Positions 43,309 to 51,965 of a stretch of DNA of 52,581 nt are shown here, piece by piece. Position 1 is the stretch's first letter; each line of letters begins with the position of its first letter. The position numbers and the translations under genes are program-made. The notes beneath the pieces are model-generated. The model saw only the letters and a list, made by a program, of their open reading frames with translations, ran no database searches and was not told the origin of the DNA. The stretch comes from Nostoc sp. LPT (GTDB lineage Bacteria; Cyanobacteriota; Cyanobacteriia; Cyanobacteriales; Nostocaceae), in assembly GCF_017115165.1 (NCBI RefSeq), contig NZ_JABXKF010000113.1, forward strand, positions 1 through 52,581. The letters are read 5' to 3'.

Positions 43309-44301
43309 CTACCTAGCAGCTTTCGTTTCAAACATCAAATACGTCCCACCTAGTCCTTCTACAATTGTGCGTGTATTGGCAATCATCATTTTCTGATAAG
43401 TGTCCGCGTCGCTTCCTGGTTCACCAAGTCCCTCAGCATATAGCTTTCTGTCAGAAATATTCACTTCAGCTTCTGTGGCTACAGATTGAATCAGATTAGG
43501 ATTAATTTCCACTTCAGCAAAAATTGTTGATACTTTAGCCCGTTTAATGTTTGTAGCCAAATTTTTGACTCGTTCGGCTGTCAGCTTTTCGTTAGTACTA
43601 ATACTTTGCAATCCTCCTGCCAATGAAATACCGTATGCTTTGGCGTAATAACTTAGTGCATCAGAGGTTGTAACTAACTTCCGTTCTTTGGTAGGAATGC
43701 TGACAACTCTTGACTTAATCCAGCTATCTAGTTGAGTGAGTTCATTTGTAATTTTTTTAGTATTACTGGTATAAGCTTCTGCATCACTAGATTGTAATTT
43801 TCTCAAATTACTATTAATTACCTCCACCATTCTGATAGTATTTTTGGTATTGTGCCAAACATGAGGATCGGTTACATTCTTACCACCTGCCTGAAATTTT
43901 TGTGGCTTAGGCACTGCCAGTTGAGCGACGGCTATTTTTGGTGTAGGGTTTTTAGTCGCTTTAATTAACTTGATCAGATTTGGTTCAAAATTGTAACCAT
44001 TATAAAGAATAAGATTAGCTTGCTGAATGGCTTTACGATCTTCCGGTTTTGGTTTATAAAATTGGGGGTCGGCAGTAGGAGAAATTAAGCAGGTAAGGTT
44101 AACTGTATTTCCGGCAACCTGCCTGGTTAAGTCACACAGTACGCTTGTAGTCGCTACAACTTGAGGAAGATTCTCATTTACCTGGGTGTTAGTCTGAGTG
44201 AATGTAGTTCTTACAGCTTGATTTCCACACCCAACAAATCCAATCGTCAAGGCAGCAAGAATAGCTCGGAATAAATTATTCAATGGTGATTTTTTTGACA
44301 T
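43309..44301 (-). CDS. zinc/manganese ABC transporter substrate-binding lipoprotein, ZnuA/MntC type
   Basis: A 330-residue periplasmic metal-binding lipoprotein. The lipobox FVGC places the lipidated Cys at residue 25. Family features are LPQVVATTSVL, SPTADPQFYKPKPED, NGYNFEP, DPHVWHN (His147), TSDALSYYAKAYG, FAEVEINP (Glu263/265) and GSDADTYQKMM. The first canonical metal ligand, His in DPHxYxPxP, is Gln80 here. The usual His-rich zinc loop is also absent. No permease or ATPase gene is adjacent, so the gene is an orphan. A Fur/Zur-like palindrome lies about 30 bases upstream of the start, suggesting metal-responsive repression. It may bind Mn or Zn, or have lost normal affinity. Confidence 0.85.
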   Translation of the reverse strand: MSKKSPLNNLFRAILAALTIGFVGCGNQAVRTTFTQTNTQVNENLPQVVATTSVLCDLTRQVAGNTVNLTCLISPTADPQFYKPKPEDRKAIQQANLILYNGYNFEPNLIKLIKATKNPTPKIAVAQLAVPKPQKFQAGGKNVTDPHVWHNTKNTIRMVEVINSNLRKLQSSDAEAYTSNTKKITNELTQLDSWIKSRVVSIPTKERKLVTTSDALSYYAKAYGISLAGGLQSISTNEKLTAERVKNLATNIKRAKVSTIFAEVEINPNLIQSVATEAEVNISDRKLYAEGLGEPGSDADTYQKMMIANTRTIVEGLGGTYLMFETKAAR

Positions 44302-44329
44302 CCTCAGCTCCTACTGGATGTATAAAAAA

Positions 44330-44346
44330 AGATAATCATTATTGGT
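44330..44346 (-). promoter_or_regulatory. Fur/Zur-like operator upstream of the metal-binding lipoprotein
   Basis: GATAATCATTATT (44331-44343) is an inverted repeat GATAAT-C-ATTATC with one mismatch, close to the cyanobacterial Zur box TGATAATNATTATCA and to a 6-1-6 Fur site. It is 30-45 bases before the start of the minus-strand gene, where a repressor would overlap the promoter. Confidence 0.65.
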
Positions 44347-45074
44347 AAAGTATTAGTAAAATACCAGGGGAAAGTCTTCAGCAGGGAAGAGGTTAAAGGC
44401 TGATGGGGAAGCCTTCGGCAAAGAAATAGGGTAAAAGTTAAGGGAAGAGGAATTAATAGACTTTCTCCTTTATCACTTGTCTGTTTCCTCAGTCCATACC
44501 CAGCAATTTTTGGTTAGTGAACACACTAGTGAGGTTTTTACAGGCAAAATATTAGTTAACTGCACACGACAGGCTGGAAAATTGGTAGAGGTAGGAGCAC
44601 AATAATAAAGGCAATGCTGGGGAGTCTCCAAGGAGTGTAGTGTAGTTCTCTTACCATCTGTTGAAGGGTCTATACCATTGTGCTTACATCCCACAAAGGT
44701 CGCAAATTGACTAGGATTATCAGGTTAAGGAGTGGGAAGTAGTAATGATGGGGCTTATGGAGCATACAGGTTGATTTCGCAAACCGAGTCGTGAATCTAA
44801 GGCAATTGTAGCTGTGGTTTTGCGAGGTGTGGATATATCATTGTTACAAAATTGGCAAATTGGCGATTTTTTAGCCATCAGCCTTTGTTACACTAATTTT
44901 CACCTAGTAAAACCTTTCAATAGCGCTTAGAGCATCATCTAACTACTTTTTATTGCCAGAATCCAGATGTACTTTGTGCCATAAATTTTATCCTTTAGTT
45001 TCTTCATGATTAAATAAGAGCCAAATCAAGTATATAGAACAGTTCCTCAAAGCTAATATTGGTGAAGATAAACA
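44347..45074. other. gene-free stretch
   Basis: About 730 bases without a convincing gene. A 73-codon minus-strand frame at 44473-44694 has no recognisable domain, an erratic composition and no Shine-Dalgarno. I see no tRNA or strong repeat. It separates the divergent metal-binding gene from the membrane-protein group. Confidence 0.4.
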
Positions 45075-45410
45075 ATGGTAATTTTAGTTGTCATAATTAA
45101 CACCCTGATTTCGCTGATACTAATCTATGTAGCTTGGCGGGTGTGGCAACTTAAGCAGCAGCTAGCATACATAGCAGATAGGTTAACCGCCTATGAAATT
45201 TGTACCAATGCAGCCCTGAATAAAGCACCCGAAAATATTTATCTCAGTCAACAGAATATTTATAACTTACGGCAGAGAAATCAAGCGCTACAAATACAAA
45301 TTCAGCAAGTGCGGCAAATTATCAGTCTACTTTTGCTAGGGCGGCAAATCTGGCAGCGTTATTTTCTGAAGCTAGAGTTAACATCTGGGAAAAGAACAGT
45401 TGCAAAATGA
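45075..45410 (+). CDS. small membrane protein with a coiled coil, unknown function
   Basis: A 111-residue protein with one N-terminal membrane helix (LVVIINTLISLILIYVAW) followed by charged and Gln-rich helices (LRQRNQALQIQIQQVRQI) likely to form a coiled coil. I do not recognise a named family. It lies 410 bases upstream of YtxH and DUF948 genes in the same orientation, and all three are small membrane-anchored helical proteins, so a shared envelope role is possible. The start has no strong Shine-Dalgarno (GGTGAAG 15 bases upstream). Confidence 0.65.
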   Translation: MVILVVIINTLISLILIYVAWRVWQLKQQLAYIADRLTAYEICTNAALNKAPENIYLSQQNIYNLRQRNQALQIQIQQVRQIISLLLLGRQIWQRYFLKLELTSGKRTVAK

Positions 45411-45821
45411 GTTATGTCAGGTTCAGATGAACATTTATGATTAAGACTGACGGGGGTACATACAGAGAAGTCCGTAGTAAGCTCCCACAGGGTGTATTGG
45501 CTTGTGGCGTAGGCATAGCCCGCTGCAGGCATCGCTTCCCCTTTCCATAACCTAATCTTAAACAAGCTAGCAATACCCGATACGGAACCGGAGCAAGATG
45601 TAACACAAAGAAACGCCCGCCAGAAGGCTTACCAGAGGTATGAAAACTTTGGGAGATGCGGGGAGTTTTGAATTATAAGTAATTAATGCTTTTAGTATTA
45701 ATGAATAAAAGCAACATTTCTGGCTGATATTTTGTCACCATAGATTAACTGAATAAAATCGGTTGAGTCTTGCAAGGGGAGAAAACCCACCTAAAATGGG
45801 TGTAAGGAGAGAAACAATAAG
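45411..45821. other. intergenic stretch with a dispersed repeat
   Basis: No coding frame is convincing here; minus-strand frames across 45359-45606 are repeat-derived. The HIP1-nested repeat at 45507-45535 is listed separately. TAAGGAG at 45803 precedes the YtxH start by about a dozen bases. Confidence 0.45.
45507..45535 (-). repeat. small dispersed repeat, HIP1-nested type
   Basis: The minus strand reads GCGAT, 21 bp, CGC, the same 29-bp length and similar interior as the copies at 11859, 17769 and 31191. This copy is intergenic. Confidence 0.7.
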
Positions 45822-46172
45822 ATGTCTAATAACCGTTCTGGAGTATTTTTTGGCGGTTTGATGCTAGGAGCTACCATCGGTGCTTTAACCGGTTTACTGG
45901 TGGCTCCACGCACAGGGCGCGAAACGCGTAAAATTTTGAAAAAATCTGCCAATGCTATCCCAGAATTGGCAGAAGATTTATCAATGAGTGTGCAAATTCA
46001 GGCAGATCGTCTCTCTGCTAGCGCACTACGAAACTGGGATGACACTTTAGATAGATTACGAGAAGCGATCGCAGCAGGTGTAGATGCCAGTCAGCGAGAA
46101 AGCCAAGTCTTGAAACGACAAACATCTGTTGAAGACTCAGATTCGCTTCCCCAGCAATTAGAACGTTCATAA
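45822..46172 (+). CDS. YtxH domain protein
   Basis: A 116-residue membrane-anchored protein. The N-terminus holds the YtxH signature: a glycine-rich helix FFGGLMLGATIGALTGLLVAP followed by RTGRETRK and an amphipathic helical region. YtxH proteins are linked to general stress in Bacillus, but their role in cyanobacteria is unclear. An AAGGAG sits about 12 bases before the ATG. The gene ends 11 bases before the DUF948 gene, so they are very probably one operon. Confidence 0.85.
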   Translation: MSNNRSGVFFGGLMLGATIGALTGLLVAPRTGRETRKILKKSANAIPELAEDLSMSVQIQADRLSASALRNWDDTLDRLREAIAAGVDASQRESQVLKRQTSVEDSDSLPQQLERS

Positions 46173-46183
46173 ATGACACAACC

Positions 46184-46723
46184 GTGATTGAACCCCTGTT
46201 TTGGTTGGGACTTTCCTTACTTTTAGTCGCCACAAGCTTGACTGCGGTTTTAGTGGCGGCAATACCGGCTTTGCAGGAGTTAGCACACGCGGCTCGCAGT
46301 GCAGAAAAGCTATTTGATACTCTCTCACGGGAGTTACCACCCACTCTAGAAGCTATCCGCGTGACTGGCTTAGAAATCACTGACTTAACTGATGATGTCA
46401 GCCAAGGCGTAAAAAGTGCTAGTCAGGTTGTGAAACAAGTTGATCAAAGCTTTGATAGCGCCAGAAAACAGGCTCAAAATCTGCAAGTAGGTACACACAG
46501 TATCTTTATTGGCGCGAAAGCTGCTTGGAGAAACTTCACGCGCCAAAAACCCGTAAGGCGGACGAGCGATCGCTTGCCAAGCAATGAAAAACCACCACTA
46601 ACGTTGCGAGAACGAGAAGTGCTGAGGCAAGAAAATCGCCGAATCAAAGCAGAAGTGTACCGCGCTAATGACGGTTACAACGACGCTGCTAGCTGGGAAA
46701 ACAATTTCGATGACGAAGATTGA
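46184..46723 (+). CDS. DUF948 domain membrane protein
   Basis: A 179-residue protein with an N-terminal membrane helix (FWLGLSLLLVATSLTAVLVAA) and a DUF948-type helical region (ALQELAHAARSAEKLFDTL, ITDLTDDVSQGVKSASQVVKQVD), then an acidic C-terminus. It is predicted to start with GTG at 46184. An upstream ATG at 46173 opens a frame reading MTQP before TGA; adding one base would join it to VIEPLFW, so the original N-terminus may have been shifted by a one-base deletion. It is paired with the YtxH gene, a common arrangement in cyanobacteria. Confidence 0.82.
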   Translation: MIEPLFWLGLSLLLVATSLTAVLVAAIPALQELAHAARSAEKLFDTLSRELPPTLEAIRVTGLEITDLTDDVSQGVKSASQVVKQVDQSFDSARKQAQNLQVGTHSIFIGAKAAWRNFTRQKPVRRTSDRLPSNEKPPLTLREREVLRQENRRIKAEVYRANDGYNDAASWENNFDDED

Positions 46724-46988
46724 CCAAAAAAAAAAGGGCATAGGCCATTGCTTATCTTCCTTGTTGCGGTGTCAAAACGTGCTATTTCATCAGCTTAAAA
46801 AAAGCGATTTTTGTTTATGGATAAACTTTGGCATTGTATTCGGCAATTTGGGAAAACGGGTGAAGCATATTTTAATGAAGCTGTCTTTTTAGGAGAAATG
46901 TGCTTGTTCCCAAATTTCTGTTATGAACCGAGTATATACGGATGGGTACTGTAAAGTTAATTATGCAGCTATAGCTCTATGCTACAAA

Positions 46989-47431
46989 TCAAACCCAAGA
47001 TGACAGCGAAAAGCTTCTCACCTGTTGAATTCTCAAAAAGTCACTATCACTGGAAACCACAATTAAATTATTTTGCAGTGCAATAGCAGCTATCCAAATG
47101 TCATTTTCATCAAAACCCAAATCAACAATTTTAGTTTTTCGCCGTTTATTTTTATCTTTGGGTGCAAATTGATTGAATAAAGCTGCTTTTATTTGACCGT
47201 AAATTGTTGCTGTTGTTCTGTTATGTGGTAAATACGAATATCTTCTAAAAATTCTGTCAATCGAACCAGATTATTTTCCTTGCGTTGGGATTTTTCCATC
47301 ATGAATGTCAGTTCACCCTGGACAATTACGCAAGTAGCAATGTTATTTTCTCCAACTTCGTTCACGCGACGGATAACATTTGGTTCGCCTAAAATAATGG
47401 CACTACAATGATTTGTATCCAGTAAATACAT
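46989..47431 (-). pseudogene. PIN-domain (VapC-type) toxin, frameshifted
   Basis: The first 80 codons start with the PIN hallmark MYLLDTNHCSAII and continue to HITEQQQQFTVK, then stop. In another frame the sequence continues at the same point as IYGQIKAALFNQFAPKD, then DLGFDENDIWIAAIAL and VVSSDSDFLRI, which is the missing C-terminal half with its acidic residues, ending at 46989-46991. One lost base in the CAA-ACA-GCA-like run near 47210 explains the break. The intact gene would encode a VapC-like ribonuclease of about 147 residues. The antitoxin gene upstream overlaps by one base (TAATG). Confidence 0.8.
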
Positions 47432-47751
47432 TATTCAAATAGGTTTTCGTCATCAAATTTAGCTTGACCACGGGTAGCATATACTGCTTGAAGGCATTCT
47501 TCAAAGTCGTCACCTTCCCAAGTGCCAGCGTGTCGAAGAATGGAGCGTCCCGAAGCAGGACGGTATGTAAGTTGCTCTTGATCGCTAGAAGTTTCTGTAG
47601 AATCGCTTAAAGGGATAGGTTCAAGCTTACCTCGTTCCAACTCCTTTTTTGTATAGTTAACCTTAATAGAACGTATCAAATCGAGTGCTTCTGTTAGCAA
47701 CTCCGGCGGTAAAGTTTCTATTTCTTGGATTAATAATTCTTTGTTAGTCAT
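47431..47751 (-). CDS. antitoxin-like protein paired with the broken PIN toxin
   Basis: A 106-residue acidic protein. The N-terminus (MTNKELLIQEIETLPPELLTEALDLI) is typical of a family of small antitoxins (DUF2281-like) found before PIN or RelE toxins in cyanobacteria. The C-terminal half includes SGRSILRHAGTWEGDDFEECLQAVY, a probable toxin-neutralising segment. Its stop overlaps the toxin start by one base. It is intact although the toxin gene is frameshifted, a state compatible with toxin inactivation first and antitoxin persistence. Small palindromes upstream (AGGGGTTTAAGACCCCT at 47790) could be operator sites. Confidence 0.72.
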   Translation of the reverse strand: MTNKELLIQEIETLPPELLTEALDLIRSIKVNYTKKELERGKLEPIPLSDSTETSSDQEQLTYRPASGRSILRHAGTWEGDDFEECLQAVYATRGQAKFDDENLFE

Positions 47752-48506
47752 CTCTCACCTCTAAATCATTCCCCTTTTATTGTAAATTCAGGGGTTTAAG
47801 ACCCCTACATCTATATGTAGCGCGGAGTCGGAGCCACTCTGCCTCCGATCAGTTGTCGGGGTTTAAATCCCCCGAAGTTGCCACAACGCTCTTAACCCGC
47901 GCATCGCCCTTGGCGTCTCCCTTTGGGAGAAGGCACTTCTCAACTCTTAGAGACGCACTCGCGTTCGTCTGAAATGTCTAAAATGTTTGAACTTTGAATT
48001 TTGAATTTTGAATTGTTAATGTATGGGGAACTTCGCTATGACTTAGTCAATTTTGAGTTGTTAAAAACTTTGACGATAAAAGCTAATACGCCTATATATA
48101 TATTGCACAAACTCCGTATAGACCGTCATTAGTCATTTGTGTTTTTAAAGACAAAGGACTTTTGACAAAGGACAACCCTCTCCTGAAGGAGACGCTGCGC
48201 GAACACTAGTTAATGTGCAATTTTCTTTGCGTAACAGCTTAATAATCAAGGAGGAGAGGGGATGAGTCTAGTGTCTATGCCTCCTCCCCTCTCCCTAGTA
48301 ACAGTAATGTTTTGAGTATTTTAACTGATTGACAAAATGCGCTTTATCTTTAGGTATCACGAAAGCTACTCTCCACTCCCAAAAACCTTTTGCTTTGATC
48401 CCCTAGATTAGAGTAAAGTAAACAAGTGTAAAGGACTATCATTTTTTTAGTATTCTTTTAAAACAACTTGTTCGCTTTTACCGTTGATATTTGTATAAAA
48501 ACGTCC
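47752..48506. other. repeat-rich gene-free stretch
   Basis: About 750 bases with several hairpins (AGGGGT/ACCCCT at 47790-47806; TCGGGG/CCCCGA around 47857-47876), GAATTTTGAATTTTGAATT filler near 47996, and GAGACGCTGCGCGAACAC-type repeats near 48190. No frame looks coding. The promoter of the TPM gene should lie at its right end. Confidence 0.45.
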
Positions 48507-49313
48507 ATGCAATCTTGTTTTTGGCGACGAATTCTAGTATCTATTGCAATATTTTTCCTGGCTGGGTCAATTTGGGTGATGCATTCTCCCCCAGCACTGG
48601 CTTATGACAATCCTGAGTTACTGCCTGACACCTTTACCCCAGTTGTAGATTTAGCTAAATCTCTGCCTGTGCTGGAAGAAGAACAGCTTGTCAAAGATTT
48701 AGAGCAGTTTGAAGCCGACACAGGCTGGAAATTGCGAGTCTTAACCCAGTATGACCGCACCCCAGGTCGCGCGGTTATCAAATATTGGGGTTTGGATGAC
48801 AAAAGCATTCTACTAGTTGCTGATTCTCGTGGCGGTAACATCCTCAGTTTTAGCGTCGGTGATGCTGTTTATAAACTTTTACCCCGGACTTTCTGGATAG
48901 AACTGCAAACCCGCTTTGGTAATTTGTATTTTGTCCGAGAAGAAGGCGAAGACCAAGCCATTCTGCAAGCCTTAGAATCGGTTAAAGGCTGTTTGCTTAA
49001 AGGGGGTTGCAATGTTGTCCCCGGACTACCACGAGAGCAGTGGATTCTCACCTTGATTACCTCAGTTATTGGTGGGGTGATTTGTGGATTTGCAGCTCAA
49101 CCCCGCGAGAAAGGACAAGTTTTTGCTTGGCAATGGGCTTTAATTTTCTCACCTTTGTGGGGAATCTTGTTTATTGCCTTCGGCATTGGGCCAGTTGTGA
49201 CACGCACAAGCGACTGGTTGCCTTTAGTTCGCAATATCTCTGGGTTTCTCATTGGCGTTTTGGTTGCCTACCTATCTCCTATTTTCAGTCGGTCTTCTAG
49301 TAATGAGTTATGA
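48507..49313 (+). CDS. TPM domain protein, Psb32-like
   Basis: A 268-residue membrane protein. A signal/anchor segment (ILVSIAIFFLAGSIWVMH) ends at PPALAYDNPELLP. The TPM domain follows (about 40-165; VVDLAKSLPVLEEEQLVKDLEQFE, TGWKLRVLTQYDRTPG). Three C-terminal membrane segments include LITSVIGGVICGFA, ALIFSPLWGILFIAFGIG and GFLIGVLVAYL. TPM proteins of this type include Psb32, involved in photosystem II repair. I take ATG 48507 because the upstream in-frame TTG at 48468 precedes unrelated residues. Assignment to Psb32 itself, as against another TPM protein, is uncertain. Confidence 0.72.
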   Translation: MQSCFWRRILVSIAIFFLAGSIWVMHSPPALAYDNPELLPDTFTPVVDLAKSLPVLEEEQLVKDLEQFEADTGWKLRVLTQYDRTPGRAVIKYWGLDDKSILLVADSRGGNILSFSVGDAVYKLLPRTFWIELQTRFGNLYFVREEGEDQAILQALESVKGCLLKGGCNVVPGLPREQWILTLITSVIGGVICGFAAQPREKGQVFAWQWALIFSPLWGILFIAFGIGPVVTRTSDWLPLVRNISGFLIGVLVAYLSPIFSRSSSNEL

Positions 49314-49333
49314 GTGAGTAGTTTAATTAACTT

Positions 49334-49461
49334 ATAGCAATCCTAAATGAAATTGTGAAAATTTTTGTTATGGTCGTCCTTGGTCATTTGCAATTTACTT
49401 AGGACAAATGACTAATGACAGCCAACTCCAAAATATTTCACAAATGATTTAGGACTGCTAT
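49334..49461. mobile_element. short MITE-like element with TA-flanked inverted ends
   Basis: ATAGCAATCCTAAATGAAA at the left and, read in reverse, ATAGCAGTCCTAAATCATT at the right form imperfect inverted repeats of 25-30 bases around a 128-base unit. TA lies at both outer edges, as for Tc1/IS630-type elements. There is no internal gene. The TAGCARTCCTAAAT end is a sequence I associate with dispersed Nostoc elements. Confidence 0.55.
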
Positions 49462-49536
49462 ATAAATCCTAACTCCTAACTCTAAACTCTCTGAAGCTGA
49501 TAAGCTGAAAGCTAATATTTGAGAAGCTCAACAAAA

Positions 49537-50166
49537 ATGGAATGGCACGTAACTGATGCTCAAAGTTTAGCAATCATTGATAGTGAAATTGGCGATCATG
49601 TCTTTTCACCCGCAGAGTATGAGATTGTGCGTCGGGTAATCTACGCCACGGCTGACTTTGGGTATAAGTCTTTGATTCGCTTTTCTGAGCGTGCCTTGCA
49701 AGCTGGAGCAGCAGCGCTAGCCGCACGTACCACGATTGTAGTAGATGTCCCGATGGTACAAGTAGGTATTGCCTACGACATTCAAAACACCTTTGCGAAT
49801 CCAGTGTATTGCAGCATGGAAGCTCTAACACGCCCTCAAAAAGAAAAAACTCGCGCAGCATGGGGAATAGAAACCTTAGCAAAGCGTTATCCAGAGGGCA
49901 TTTTTGTGGTAGGCCAAGCGCAAACTGCCCTGACTGCACTCGTGGATTTAATTGAAGTTGAGGAAATTAGACCTGCTTTAATAATCGCAACTCCAGTGGG
50001 ATTTGTAAATGTTGATGAAGCTAAGGAGCGTTTACAAGACTCTCTAGTGCCTCACATTATAATTGACAGCCGCAAAGGTAATGCAGTTGTAGCAGCTGCG
50101 ATCGTTGATGGATTGGTAGACTTAGCTTGGCATGCCTATGGACAAGATGGAAATCGGGGGAGCTAG
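49537..50166 (+). CDS. cobH: precorrin-8X methylmutase (cobalamin synthesis)
   Basis: A 209-residue CobH/CbiC enzyme that moves the methyl group from C11 to C12 in precorrin-8X to give hydrogenobyrinate, in the corrin pathway leading to (pseudo)cobalamin. Conserved blocks are AEYEIVRRVIYATADF, SERALQAGAAALAARTTIVVDVPMV, FANPVYCSMEAL, VVGQAQTALTALVDL, LIIATPVGFVNVDEAK and SRKGNAVVAAAIVDGL. The catalytic His of studied enzymes lies in the RVIHxTGD-like motif; here the position is Tyr36. I start at ATG 49537; the upstream in-frame TTG adds only six unconserved residues. No other corrin gene is adjacent. Confidence 0.88.
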   Translation: MEWHVTDAQSLAIIDSEIGDHVFSPAEYEIVRRVIYATADFGYKSLIRFSERALQAGAAALAARTTIVVDVPMVQVGIAYDIQNTFANPVYCSMEALTRPQKEKTRAAWGIETLAKRYPEGIFVVGQAQTALTALVDLIEVEEIRPALIIATPVGFVNVDEAKERLQDSLVPHIIIDSRKGNAVVAAAIVDGLVDLAWHAYGQDGNRGS

Positions 50167-50271
50167 AAAAGTCAGCTCTATATACCCTTGATGCCAAATA
50201 GTATTTAAAAGGACTGACATATCCTGATATTATATTTTTGTTAAGTAGTGCCTATAAAGGAGCCTTTTGTT

Positions 50272-51687
50272 GTGGTAATTCGAGGTTTCAGGTTAAGCGC
50301 ATATCTTGCAATTCCCGTGGTATTAGGTCTTTTGGTTGAGCGAGAAAGGATAAAAACATATTTAGTTGAAAACATCCCTCAGATATTCACTAACAAACAA
50401 ATTATCCTATCTAACCATCAGCTAATCAGCAGTAGGGCAACTCCGAAAACATACTATGTTAGTGGTACTGGAAATGACGCAAATAGCGGACTCTCTACTT
50501 CATCTGCCTTTAGAACAATTCAAAGGGCAGCAAATCTGACTAACCCTGGCGATACAGTCTTGATTATGAACGGAGTCTACAGGAATGCAAAACCAAGTGG
50601 GAACGTAGTATCTATTACTCGCTCTGGAACAGCAAATGCATGGATTAAGTTTAAAGCATATCCTGGACATCAGCCGAAAATTCAACACAATGGATGGCAT
50701 GGAATTTTGATTCACAAGGGAGCGTCATATATTGAGATAAATGGGTTGGAAGTGATAGGAAACAATGCCAACATAACCCTTGATTATGCGATGAGTCAGA
50801 AAACTAATAAACAAAACCCGCTAACGAATGGAAACTGCATTAATGCAGATGGACGAAAAGGTGGTCGTAGTCACCATATACGAATTGTCAATAACAAGGT
50901 ACACGGGTGTGGAGGAGCAGGCATTTCCGCGATTGAATCAGACTACGTAACAATAGATAATAACGAAGTTTTCGATAATGCCTGGTATAGCGTTTATGGT
51001 AACAGTGGCATTTCGATTTTGAATAGTTGGAATTATGACAACAAGCGGGGATACAAGATTTTTGTTATTAACAACAAAACCTACAACAATCGCATGTACA
51101 TTCCTTGGATTGCAGTCGGAAAGATTACAGACGGTAATGGCATTATTATCGATAGTTCTAGAAACGATCAGAATAACTCAAAATTGGATGCATATAAAGG
51201 ATATACTTTAGTTAAAAATAATCTTGCATTTAATAATGGTGGATCGGGTATTCATGCATTTTTAAGCGAGCATGTTGATATTGTAAATAACACAGCTGTT
51301 TTAAATAATCAGAGTCCAGAACTTAATGGCGGACAAATATTTGCTCATACGTCATCTGATGTCAAAATTCTCAGGAACATTCTTTATGCTTTTCCTGGAA
51401 AAAATATTAATAATAAGACTAAAAATAAAAACGTTATTTATGATTATAACATCTACATCAATAGTTCTAAAATAAATGTTAAGGGGCCTCACGATATTGT
51501 TGCAGGCTCACAATTTTTAAGCAAGTATCCCACTCTAGAAAAAATATCTGGCGATTGGAAATCGCGGTTAGATAAACAAAATCCGCCAACACGGTCTTAC
51601 GTAGAACCTAAGTCGGCAGGTTTTGCCTGTGGGGCAGTGACTTATCGTTTACAAGGGAAACTCATCAAAGTGGGATGCTCTCGTTAG
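50272..51687 (+). CDS. secreted right-handed beta-helix protein
   Basis: A 471-residue protein. The N-terminus has a hydrophobic anchor or signal (LSAYLAIPVVLGLLV). A DUF1565-like entry follows (TYYVSGTGNDANSGLSTSSAF, RTIQRAANLTNPGDTVLI), then parallel beta-helix repeats rich in N-N and V-x-N patterns (IRIVNNKVHGCGGAGISA, VTIDNNEVFDNA, VNNTAVLNNQ). Such folds are found in polysaccharide lyases, epimerases and surface proteins; no catalytic set is evident to me. AAAGGAG at 50256-50262 is 9 bases before the GTG at 50272, which I prefer to the in-frame GTG at 50248. Cysteines near the C-terminus (FACGAV, KVGCSR) may form a disulfide. Confidence 0.78.
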   Translation: MVIRGFRLSAYLAIPVVLGLLVERERIKTYLVENIPQIFTNKQIILSNHQLISSRATPKTYYVSGTGNDANSGLSTSSAFRTIQRAANLTNPGDTVLIMNGVYRNAKPSGNVVSITRSGTANAWIKFKAYPGHQPKIQHNGWHGILIHKGASYIEINGLEVIGNNANITLDYAMSQKTNKQNPLTNGNCINADGRKGGRSHHIRIVNNKVHGCGGAGISAIESDYVTIDNNEVFDNAWYSVYGNSGISILNSWNYDNKRGYKIFVINNKTYNNRMYIPWIAVGKITDGNGIIIDSSRNDQNNSKLDAYKGYTLVKNNLAFNNGGSGIHAFLSEHVDIVNNTAVLNNQSPELNGGQIFAHTSSDVKILRNILYAFPGKNINNKTKNKNVIYDYNIYINSSKINVKGPHDIVAGSQFLSKYPTLEKISGDWKSRLDKQNPPTRSYVEPKSAGFACGAVTYRLQGKLIKVGCSR

Positions 51688-51806
51688 CAAGAAGGCAGGA
51701 AATTCAGGGTAGGAGAGATAGATTTATCCCGAGTCCGAAAGCTCAAACCTCTTGTCGCAATTTTGTATAAATATGCGCCAAATTATATAAAGAAGAAACC
51801 GCATAG

Positions 51807-51897
51807 ACGCTGCATCGGCTACCCTGCTGGTAGGGCGCATAGACACGAAGTGGTTTCCCGTTCGCCTAGCGTCTCCGACAGGAGAAGCGGGAACACT
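51807..51897. repeat. intergenic palindromic repeat cluster
   Basis: Several short hairpin units occur in a row (CTACCCTGCTGGTAGGG; GCGTCTCCGACAGGAGA; GCGGGAACAC). They resemble common Nostoc intergenic repeats also seen near 47910 and 48190. They lie between the beta-helix gene and a regulator fragment, and the gap of about 280 bases holds no gene. Confidence 0.5.
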
Positions 51898-51965
51898 AAA
51901 ATCAAATAGACAAATTTTAATGAGATATTTCTTATTAAGAGCTAAGTTTTTATCTCAAGATTGCT

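Noticed and set aside
44473..44694. 73-codon minus-strand frame upstream of the lipoprotein gene
   Set aside because: Composition is erratic, no family is recognisable and no Shine-Dalgarno precedes it.
46668..46892. 74-codon plus-strand frame overlapping the end of the DUF948 gene
   Set aside because: It shares bases with a well-supported gene and then runs through AT-rich noncoding sequence.
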